A stretch of DNA of 64,000 nucleotides from contig JAFVYV010000012.1 in assembly GCA_017508485.1 (NCBI GenBank), positions 91,679 to 155,678 of the forward strand, given 5' to 3'. Both the position numbers and the translations under genes were made by a program. This DNA is from Clostridia bacterium (lineage in GTDB: Bacteria > Bacillota > Clostridia > Christensenellales > Borkfalkiaceae). Positions 57,980-64,000 of the stretch are shown here, in pieces (within the stretch, counting starts at the first letter, position 1; each line of letters opens with the position of its first letter). Below the pieces are notes generated by a model. It searched no databases and was not told where the DNA came from. It worked only from the letters and a program-made list of their open reading frames with translations.

Positions 57980-58446
57980 TGGCTAAACTTAAAATTGAAA
58001 GTGAAAATTCTGGTGCAAAACTAAAAAAACTTTGCAAAAAGGTTTATAAATTATTAGGACAAAAGGAAAACTTAAAGGCTGACCTTTCTTTCGTTTCTAA
58101 GGAAAGAATTCAAAGACTAAACAATGAGTTTAGGGGTAAAGATGCCGTAACCGACGTACTTTCTTTTCCTACTTTAGATAAAATTAAAGGTAAGGTTATT
58201 GACAAAAAGGACTGTTTAGGTGAACTTGACGGCAAGTTTATACATATAGGTTCAATTGCCATTTGCGTTGATAGGGCAAGGGAACAAGCAGAAGAATTTG
58301 GACATTCTTTAGAAAGAGAACTTGTTTACTTAACACTTCACTCACTACTTCATCTATTTGGTTACGACCACGAAACGGATGAAGATAAGTTAGAAATGCG
58401 TGCTTTAGAAAAAACTATTGTAAAGGAACTTAAATTAGATAAATGA
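57979..58446 (+). CDS. ybeY: Endoribonuclease YbeY
   Basis: A 155-residue zinc endoribonuclease needed for 16S rRNA 3' maturation and ribosome quality control. The metal site is clear: LTLHSLLHLFGYDHETDED (H-x3-H-x5-H), with FRGKDAVTDVLSFP upstream. It starts in a TAATG overlap with pgpH and ends in an ATGA overlap with era. Confidence 0.96.
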   Translation: MAKLKIESENSGAKLKKLCKKVYKLLGQKENLKADLSFVSKERIQRLNNEFRGKDAVTDVLSFPTLDKIKGKVIDKKDCLGELDGKFIHIGSIAICVDRAREQAEEFGHSLERELVYLTLHSLLHLFGYDHETDEDKLEMRALEKTIVKELKLDK

Positions 58447-59327
58447 AAAGTGGTGTAATTGCAGTTGTCGGTAGGGCAAATGCGGGAAAATCAAGTTTAA
58501 TTAACGTGCTTGTTGGTGAAAAAATTTCAATAGTTTCACCAAAACCACAAACTACTAGAGATAGAATTTTAGGAATACTTAACGAAGAGGACTATCAAAT
58601 GGTTTTCGTTGATACTCCCGGTATGTATAAAGCAGACAACGTGCTTAACGCATATATGCAAAAAACGGTAGAAGAAAGCCAAAAAGACGTTGACGTAATA
58701 CTGCTTGTTATTGACGTGCACGAAGGGTTAAAAAGGAGCGATATTGCTAATTTAGAAAAGTTTTCTAAAGGCAAAATTAAGCCTATCGTTGCGCTTACAA
58801 AAATTGACATTATGCCTGAAAAGGAACTTATTATGGAGTTAGGAAGGCTAAGTGAATACAACCTTGATATAGTTCCCGTTTCTGCAAGAAAAAATAAAAA
58901 CTTAAAAGAACTTAAAAAGGTAATTTTATCATATCTTCCTGAAGGGGACAGGCTTTATGATGAAAACATAATTTCAGACAAGTCTGAAAAGTTTATGATT
59001 GCTGAAATAATGCGTGAAAAACTTTTACTTAAGTTTGATGAAGAAATTCCACACGGCACGGCCATTATAGTTAACACTTTTAAGTTAAAAGACAATGGTG
59101 TTTACGACATAAATTTAGATATAATTTGTGAAAAGCAAAACCACAAAGCCATTTTAATAGGTCGTGGTGGCAAGGCTATTAAAGAAGCATCTTCTTTTGC
59201 AAGGGAAAGTATGGAAAAGTTCCTTGGCAGAAAGGTTTTTTTAACCACTTACGTTAAGGTTAAAGAAAATTGGAGAGATAATAACTCACTCATAAAAGAG
59301 TTTGGTTATAAAGAAAATAACGAATAA
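58443..59327 (+). CDS. era: Ribosome-assembly GTPase Era
   Basis: A 294-residue Era with G domain GRANAGKSSLINVLVG, PQTTRDRILG, DTPGMYKA and TKID, then a KH domain (ILIGRGGKAIKEASSFARESMEKFLGRKVFL). It binds the 3' end of 16S rRNA. The usual glycine before the N-terminal lysine is read as GRANAGKS, a normal Era variant. Directly follows ybeY. Confidence 0.97.
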   Translation: MKSGVIAVVGRANAGKSSLINVLVGEKISIVSPKPQTTRDRILGILNEEDYQMVFVDTPGMYKADNVLNAYMQKTVEESQKDVDVILLVIDVHEGLKRSDIANLEKFSKGKIKPIVALTKIDIMPEKELIMELGRLSEYNLDIVPVSARKNKNLKELKKVILSYLPEGDRLYDENIISDKSEKFMIAEIMREKLLLKFDEEIPHGTAIIVNTFKLKDNGVYDINLDIICEKQNHKAILIGRGGKAIKEASSFARESMEKFLGRKVFLTTYVKVKENWRDNNSLIKEFGYKENNE

Positions 59328-59366
59328 AATTAAAAAATTTTCTCATACTTTTTTTAAGGAGAAGGT

Positions 59367-59477
59367 ATGAAAAAAGATTTTGATTTTGATGCTTTAGTAG
59401 ATTCTACTTGGCAAATGTTTGAAAAAACTGGCGATATTTCCTACTATCTTTTATACAAAAGATTAACGGAAGAATAG
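59367..59477 (+). CDS. YqzL-like minigene, 36 aa
   Basis: A short frame starting MKKDFDFDALVDSTWQMF and ending in TEE, preceded by TAAGGAGAAGGT. Its D-S-T-W-x-x-F-E-K-T-G-D-x-x-Y-Y-L-L-Y-K pattern fits the YqzL family of tiny proteins encoded next to era and recO in Firmicutes (family recalled, not searched). Function unknown. It is below common gene-length cut-offs and easily missed. recO starts 9 bases after its stop. Confidence 0.8.
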   Translation: MKKDFDFDALVDSTWQMFEKTGDISYYLLYKRLTEE

Positions 59478-59486
59478 GGTGATACT

Positions 59487-60218
59487 TTGGAAAAAAAGTT
59501 AAACGGAATAGTATTAAAAAGCGTATCATACGGCGAAAACGACGCAATACTTAATATTTTTACCTTAGAAGAAGGTATAATTTCCGCTAAAATAAAAGGT
59601 GTAAAAAAGGCGAGTGCAAAGTTAAAATTTGCTACTCAGCCTTTTTGTTTTGCTGAATTTATTATCGCTGAAAAAGGGGATAAAAAGTCGGTTATAAACG
59701 CTTCCCTTCACGACGGGTTTTACTCTTTAAGGGAAAACGTTTTTTCTTTCTACGCAGGGTCTACTATTTTAGAGTTTGCCTTAAAATTTTTATCGCAAAG
59801 CGTTGAAAATGAAGAGATGTTTTTGCTTGTTTCAAAAAGTCTAAACGAACTAACTTACGGAAGTGAAAATACGGAAAAGACGCTTATCAAGTTTTTGCTA
59901 AAAGCCTTATCTTTAAGTGGTTACGGTCTTTATTTTGACAGGTGCGTTAAATGTGGGTGCGAAATTGAAGGCAGGGTCTTCTTTTCCGTTCAAACGGGTG
60001 CGTTTGCCTGTGAAGAATGTTTAGAAGAAGGGTTTGAAATTTATTTTGACACCTACATTGCCCTAAAAGAACTTAACGAAGATAGCAAAAAAGATTTTGC
60101 AAAAGAAACGCTTATAAATTCGCTAAAACTTATTTCATACTATCTTCGTCAAAGGGCAGAAGTTGAAGTAAAATCGTTAAAAGAATTTATAGAATTGGAA
60201 TTTTTTAACAAAAATTAG
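59487..60218 (+). CDS. recO: DNA repair protein RecO
   Basis: A 243-residue RecO for RecF-pathway recombination: N-terminal OB fold (GIVLKSVSYGENDAILNIF), central helices and a zinc-ribbon-like cysteine set (CVKCGCEIEG, CEEC). It starts with TTG at 59487 preceded by AGGGTGAT at good spacing; there is no closer ATG. Operon member with era and the yqzL-like minigene. Confidence 0.93.
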   Translation: MEKKLNGIVLKSVSYGENDAILNIFTLEEGIISAKIKGVKKASAKLKFATQPFCFAEFIIAEKGDKKSVINASLHDGFYSLRENVFSFYAGSTILEFALKFLSQSVENEEMFLLVSKSLNELTYGSENTEKTLIKFLLKALSLSGYGLYFDRCVKCGCEIEGRVFFSVQTGAFACEECLEEGFEIYFDTYIALKELNEDSKKDFAKETLINSLKLISYYLRQRAEVEVKSLKEFIELEFFNKN

Positions 60219-60247
60219 TTAAAATGTTAAAAAAGGCGTAAAAAAGG

Positions 60248-60276
60248 TTGAAAGTTTTTGTAAAATAATGTACAAT
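60248..60276 (+). promoter_or_regulatory. Promoter of ppdK
   Basis: TTGAAA (60248-60253), 17-base spacer, TACAAT (60271-60276). The ATG lies 58 bases further down with TAGGAGATAAAG. Confidence 0.65.
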
Positions 60277-60333
60277 AGCCTTTGATAAATTTTATTCTAA
60301 AAATAAAAAATATAGATATAGGAGATAAAGTTA

Positions 60334-62973
60334 ATGAAATACGTTTACTTATTTAGTGAAGGTAACGGCACAATGCGTGAAACGCTTGGTGGTAAGGGCG
60401 CAAACCTTGCTGAAATGACCAACATGGGTTTACCTGTTCCTCAAGGTTTTACAATTTCTACTGAAGCTTGTACAAAGTACTATGACGACGGTAAGAAAAT
60501 CAACGATGCTATTCAAGCAGAAATTATGGAAAATATTGAAAAGCTTGAAAAGGTTACCGGCAAAAAGTTTGGTGACAAAGAAAATCCATTATTAGTATCA
60601 GTTCGTTCTGGTGCAAGAGCATCAATGCCTGGTATGATGGATACAATCTTAAACTTAGGTTTAAATGAAGAAGTTGTTGAAGTTATCGCAAAACAATCTG
60701 GTAACCCAAGATGGGCTTACGACTGCTACAGAAGATTTATTCAAATGTTCTCTGACGTAGTTATGGAAGTTGGTAAGAAATACTTTGAAGAACTTATTGA
60801 TGAAATGAAGGAAGCAAAGGGCGTTGTTTACGACGTTGACTTAACTGCTGAAGACTTAAAAGAACTTGCTAACCAATTCAAAGCAAGATATAAAGAAGCT
60901 TTAGGTACTGATTTCCCATCTGACCCTAAAGTTCAATTATTTGAAGCAATCAAAGCCGTATTTAGAAGCTGGGACAACCCAAGAGCAAACGTTTACAGAA
61001 TGGACCACGATATTCCATATAGCTGGGGTACTGCTGTTAACGTTCAAATGATGGCTTTCGGTAACATGGGTGACGACTGTGGTACTGGCGTTGCGTTTAC
61101 TCGTAACCCTGCTACTGGTGAACCAGGTCTTATGGGTGAATTCTTAATGAACGCTCAAGGTGAAGACGTAGTTGCCGGTGTTCGTACACCAATGCCTATT
61201 TCAAAGATGGCTGAAATTATGCCAGAAGTTTACGACCAATTCTTAAAGACTTGTAATATCCTTGAAAATCACTACAAAGATATGCAAGATATGGAATTTA
61301 CTATTGAAAAGGGTAAACTTTACATGCTTCAAACAAGAAACGGTAAGAGAACTGCTGCCGCTGCAATTAGAATCGCTTGTGATTTAATTGACGAAGGTAT
61401 GATTGATGAAAAGGCTGCTCTACTTCAAATTGATGCTAAAACTTTAGATATGTTACTTCACCCTACTTTTGATGCAAAAGCACTTGCTAATGCTGATAAG
61501 AACAACGTTGTTGGTAAGGGTATTGCCGCTTCTCCAGGGGCTGCTGCTGGTACTATCGTATTTACTTCTGAAGATGCTGTTAAGTATGGTAAAGAAGGCA
61601 AAAAGGTAGTTCTTGTTAGACTTGAAACTTCTCCAGAAGATATTGAAGGTATGAAGTATGCTCAAGGTATCTTAACTGTTCGTGGTGGTCAAACTTCACA
61701 CGCAGCCGTTGTTGCTCGTGGTATGGGTACTTGTTGTGTATCTGGTTGTGGCGACATTAAAATGCACGAAGAAGAAAAATATTTTGAACTTGCTGGTAAA
61801 ACTTTCCGTGAAGGTGATGAACTTTCTTTAGACGGTTCAACTGGTAAGATTTACGATATTATGATTACAACTGTTCCAGCTGACCCTAACAGTGGTTACT
61901 TTGGAAGAATTATGAAACTTGCTGATAAGTATAAGGCTTTAGACGTTAGAACTAACGCTGATACTCCAGAAGATGCTAAACGTGCTGCTGAACTTGGCGC
62001 ACAAGGTATCGGTCTTTGCCGTACAGAACACATGTTCTTCGGTCCTGGCAGAATTGAAAAGTTCAGAGAAATGATTTGTTCTGAAACTGCTGCTGAAAGA
62101 GAAGCTGCTTTAGCTAAGTTAGAACCTATCCAACAAGCTGACTTTGAAGGTTTAATGGAAGCATTAGAAGGTAAACCAGTTACTATCCGTTTCCTTGACC
62201 CACCTCTACACGAATTCGTTCCAACTGAAGAAGCTGACATCAAAGCACTTGCTGATGCTCAAGGTAAATCAGTTGCTGTTATTAAGCAATTCTGTAACGA
62301 CTTACACGAATTCAACCCAATGATGGGTCACCGTGGTTGTCGTTTAGCAGTTACTTATCCTGAAATTGCAGTAATGCAAACTAAGGCTATCATCAAGGCT
62401 GCTATCAACGTTCAAAAGAGACATCCTGACTGGAAGGTTGTTCCTGAAATTATGATTCCACTTGTTGGCGAAATTAAGGAATTAGCTTTCTGTAAAAAGA
62501 CAGTTGTTGCTACTGCTGATGAAGTTATTAAGGAAGCAGGTGTTGAACTTAAATACCACGTTGGTACTATGATTGAAATTCCAAGAGCAGCTTTAACTGC
62601 TGATGAAATTGCTAAGGAAGCTGAATTCTTCTGCTTCGGTACTAACGACTTAACACAAATGACTTTCGGCTTCAGCCGTGACGATGCTGGTAAGTTCTTA
62701 CCTTCTTACTATCAAGCAAAGATTTACGAATCTGACCCATTTGCAAGACTTGACACTAACGGTGTTGGTAAGTTAATGGATATGGCAGTTAAGATGGGTA
62801 AAACTACAAGAAGTGATATTCACTGTGGTGTTTGTGGTGAACACGGTGGTGACCCTTCTTCAATCGAATTCTGTCATGCTATCGGTTTAGATTACGTTTC
62901 ATGCTCACCATTTAGAGTTCCAATTGCTAGACTTGCTGCAGCACAAGCTAATATCCGTAATCCTAGGGGCTAA
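60334..62973 (+). CDS. ppdK: Pyruvate, phosphate dikinase
   Basis: An 879-residue enzyme interconverting pyruvate, ATP and Pi with PEP, AMP and PPi. It has the ATP-grasp domain (GGKGANLAEMT, SVRSGARASMPGMMDT), the phosphohistidine swivel GGQTSHAAVVARGMGTCCVSG (His in TSHAA), and the PEP-binding TIM barrel (GLCRTEHMF, LGTMIEIPRAAL-like GTMIEIPRAAL and CGEHGGDPSS with catalytic Cys). Strong preference for GGT/GCT codons suggests very high expression, as expected for a central glycolytic enzyme in such bacteria. Own promoter, U-rich hairpin after it. Confidence 0.97.
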   Translation: MKYVYLFSEGNGTMRETLGGKGANLAEMTNMGLPVPQGFTISTEACTKYYDDGKKINDAIQAEIMENIEKLEKVTGKKFGDKENPLLVSVRSGARASMPGMMDTILNLGLNEEVVEVIAKQSGNPRWAYDCYRRFIQMFSDVVMEVGKKYFEELIDEMKEAKGVVYDVDLTAEDLKELANQFKARYKEALGTDFPSDPKVQLFEAIKAVFRSWDNPRANVYRMDHDIPYSWGTAVNVQMMAFGNMGDDCGTGVAFTRNPATGEPGLMGEFLMNAQGEDVVAGVRTPMPISKMAEIMPEVYDQFLKTCNILENHYKDMQDMEFTIEKGKLYMLQTRNGKRTAAAAIRIACDLIDEGMIDEKAALLQIDAKTLDMLLHPTFDAKALANADKNNVVGKGIAASPGAAAGTIVFTSEDAVKYGKEGKKVVLVRLETSPEDIEGMKYAQGILTVRGGQTSHAAVVARGMGTCCVSGCGDIKMHEEEKYFELAGKTFREGDELSLDGSTGKIYDIMITTVPADPNSGYFGRIMKLADKYKALDVRTNADTPEDAKRAAELGAQGIGLCRTEHMFFGPGRIEKFREMICSETAAEREAALAKLEPIQQADFEGLMEALEGKPVTIRFLDPPLHEFVPTEEADIKALADAQGKSVAVIKQFCNDLHEFNPMMGHRGCRLAVTYPEIAVMQTKAIIKAAINVQKRHPDWKVVPEIMIPLVGEIKELAFCKKTVVATADEVIKEAGVELKYHVGTMIEIPRAALTADEIAKEAEFFCFGTNDLTQMTFGFSRDDAGKFLPSYYQAKIYESDPFARLDTNGVGKLMDMAVKMGKTTRSDIHCGVCGEHGGDPSSIEFCHAIGLDYVSCSPFRVPIARLAAAQANIRNPRG

Positions 62974-63031
62974 GAATTAACCCTAAAAAGCGGTAAAAAT
63001 TCAATTTTTAATTAAAAAAATAAGGTTTTAG

Positions 63032-63066
63032 TAGTCATTCTTCTCGGAGAGTGACTATTTTTTTCT
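63032..63066 (+). terminator. Terminator after ppdK
   Basis: TAGTCATTCT (63032-63041) pairs with AGAGTGACTA (63048-63057) with one G-U pair, followed by a long T run. Confidence 0.82.
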
Positions 63067-63180
63067 CTTAAAGATCTCTTACAAAGTCAAAAATTGGTCA
63101 AAAAAACGGGGTGGTTCCTAAAATTTTACATTTTTCTGTATCTACTGATATGGGTAAAAAAGGGCGAAAAAAAAATAGGA

Positions 63181-63492
63181 GAAAATTATGTTAAATACAA
63201 ATTAATCATTGAATACTACTAAAAAGGCAACAATAAAATTGGCAATTTATATTTTGATTTTAAGCATTGGGATGAATTTAGAACGGATGCAAGTAAATAT
63301 TCACAAAAAGTTAAAAAGAAACTAAATAAAGTTAGAGGTGCAAAATGTTTTGTGATAAATATTGTTAAGCGGAGCGACGTTAAACCTGTAGAAAGTGTGG
63401 ACGAAACGATAGCGCAAATTCCTTGTTTGATAGATGGGGAAAGGGGAACTATAAATTATGAGGCTATTGAATATATAAGTGAAAGGTGCTGA
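63181..63492 (+). pseudogene. Broken reading frame of unknown origin
   Basis: In the frame starting at 63181 the sequence reads through GENYVKYKLIIEYY, a TAA (63220-63222), then 89 uninterrupted codons (KGNNKIGNLYFDFKHWDEF through CLIDGERGTINYEAIEYIS) to TGA at 63490. No normal start codon opens this frame. An ATG with AGGAGA (63188) in another frame gives only a 5-codon peptide. It looks like a decayed gene. The encoded piece is soluble and charged; I do not recognise it. It lies in the gene-poor stretch 63067-63697. Confidence 0.4.
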
Positions 63493-63497
63493 TATAA

Positions 63498-63680
63498 AGA
63501 AAGACAGATGAAATTAATATAAGACTGTTACTAGTTACAGTTAATAGTATAAGTTTCGAAGTGAACATAGGTGAAACGATGGTAATCGTGAAAAAAGATT
63601 GTCGTGATGATTGTATATATACGATAAAAGAGGTTGATTGTTTTGTGTGGATGTGGTATACTTATATCAATAGAATCTAA
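63498..63680 (+). other. Weak open frame, possible remnant
   Basis: An open frame of 60 codons with an internal ATG at 63579 preceded by AGGTGA, which would encode a 33-residue Cys-rich peptide (with CRDDC). The promoter of the next gene overlaps its end. It may be part of the same decayed gene or noise; coding use is uncertain. Nothing else is seen in 63067-63180. Confidence 0.2.
63634..63662 (+). promoter_or_regulatory. Extended -10 promoter of the ribbon-helix-helix gene
   Basis: TTGATT (63634-63639), 17-base spacer, TATACT (63657-63662) with TGG directly before the -10 (extended -10). Confidence 0.7.
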
Positions 63681-63697
63681 ATAGGATAGGACAAGTT

Positions 63698-63910
63698 ATG
63701 GTTACTCGTAAAGAAGATACGTCGAAAAGAGTGGCGAGACGTAAGTACGAAGAAAAAAATAAAGAATTGCGCAAAGAGAAAAACGCGAACTTTCAAACGA
63801 TGATTCCAAGAGAATTGTTTGAAGAAATTAACGTGTTTTTAACCGAAAAGGGTATGACGAAAGTGGATTTCATCAAAGAAGCCTATAAAACCATGAAAGG
63901 GAACGGCTAA
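63698..63910 (+). CDS. Small basic protein, ribbon-helix-helix-like
   Basis: A 70-residue, very basic protein: a Lys/Arg/Glu-rich N-terminal segment (RKEDTSKRVARRKYEEKNKEL), then NFQTMIPRELFEEINVFLTEKGMTKVDFIKEAYKTM, which matches the strand-helix-helix pattern of CopG/Arc-type repressors common on plasmids and mobile elements. Codons include TCG, GCG and CGT, rarer in the rest of the window. AGGACAAG lies ahead of the ATG, and a strong promoter precedes it. It runs into the next gene after one base. Confidence 0.7.
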   Translation: MVTRKEDTSKRVARRKYEEKNKELRKEKNANFQTMIPRELFEEINVFLTEKGMTKVDFIKEAYKTMKGNG

Positions 63911-63911
63911 G

Positions 63912-64000
63912 ATGAAATATTATGTTGTCGCGGATGTTCACGGTTTTTGCTCGATATTAAAAGACTCGTTAAAAGAAAAAGGCTTTTTTAACGACGAAGA
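63912..64000 (+). CDS. Metallophosphoesterase (N-terminal part, cut by window end)
   Basis: The first 29 residues, MKYYVVADVHGFCSILKDSL and following, carry the D-x-H-G metal-binding motif of calcineurin-like serine/threonine phosphatase family proteins. The rest is outside the window. It starts one base after the ribbon-helix-helix-like gene, so the two form an operon. Substrate cannot be inferred. Confidence 0.75.
   Translation, partial: MKYYVVADVHGFCSILKDSLKEKGFFNDE

Noticed and set aside
1..64000. CRISPR array, tRNA, rRNA or insertion sequence
   Set aside because: No regular spaced repeats, cloverleaf genes, rRNA motifs or transposase frames were recognised in reading the window.

Overview
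The window looks like chromosomal DNA of an AT-rich, Gram-positive-type member of the Clostridia, probably an uncultured gut lineage. The reasons are an Rnf complex in C-D-G-E-A-B order, sporulation-type genes (spoIVFA/spoIVFB-like, yqfC/yqfD, a yqzL-like minigene), the phoH-pgpH-ybeY-era-recO block, ECF-type vitamin transporters under riboswitches, strong AGGAG ribosome sites and many U-tailed hairpins. Nothing seen fixes the genus. The left end cuts rnfC and the right end cuts a metallophosphoesterase gene.

Layout. 1-8.1 kb: rnfCDGEAB, then a NusG domain II membrane protein and a Gx-transporter-like (heptaprenyl diphosphate synthase component I family) membrane protein, a strongly expressed two-repeat lipoprotein with its own promoter, and an ApbE flavin transferase. 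Together they look like an ion-pumping, flavinylated electron-transfer module at the cell surface. 8.2-15.9 kb: small membrane and hypothetical genes, an Lrp regulator with an aminotransferase, an acyltransferase with a zinc ribbon, a glutamate symporter, a long ThiT behind a TPP riboswitch, and a YfbR-type HD phosphohydrolase. 16-21.7 kb: an orphan MsmX-like ATPase, a PucR-type regulator, an S41 protease, and a class V aminotransferase divergent from a DUF3343 gene. 21.7-29.4 kb: nth, obgE, yhbY, a nadD-yqeK fusion, rsfS, trkA and trkH.

29.4-35.1 kb: an FMN riboswitch controls a gene in which the riboflavin transporter RibU is fused to the tRNA-modification ATPase TsaE, followed by tsaB, rimI, a hydrolase with no normal start codon, murF with a membrane domain, and ddl. 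35.1-38.7 kb: NADP isocitrate dehydrogenase, a SpoIVFA/SpoIVFB pair and a nitroreductase. 38.7-41 kb: a compact divergent XRE-repressor switch with two matching operators, and a cysteine-rich phosphoesterase lipoprotein. 41-52 kb: transketolase, prolyl-tRNA synthetase, mnmE, uppP, mscL, a Na/Pi cotransporter and mgtE. 52-63 kb: an aconitase-family hydratase, yqfC-yqfD-phoH-pgpH-ybeY-era-yqzL-recO, and pyruvate phosphate dikinase. After 63.07 kb the composition changes: a broken reading frame is followed by a ribbon-helix-helix type gene with a consensus promoter and the start of a metallophosphoesterase gene, which suggests an acquired segment.

The most interesting signals are the Rnf/EetA-EetB-like/lipoprotein/ApbE cluster, the RibU-TsaE fusion under FMN control, the promoter-spacer operator at 38.99 kb, and the hydrolase whose best start is an ATA codon. 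All calls come from reading the sequence; no database search was run.
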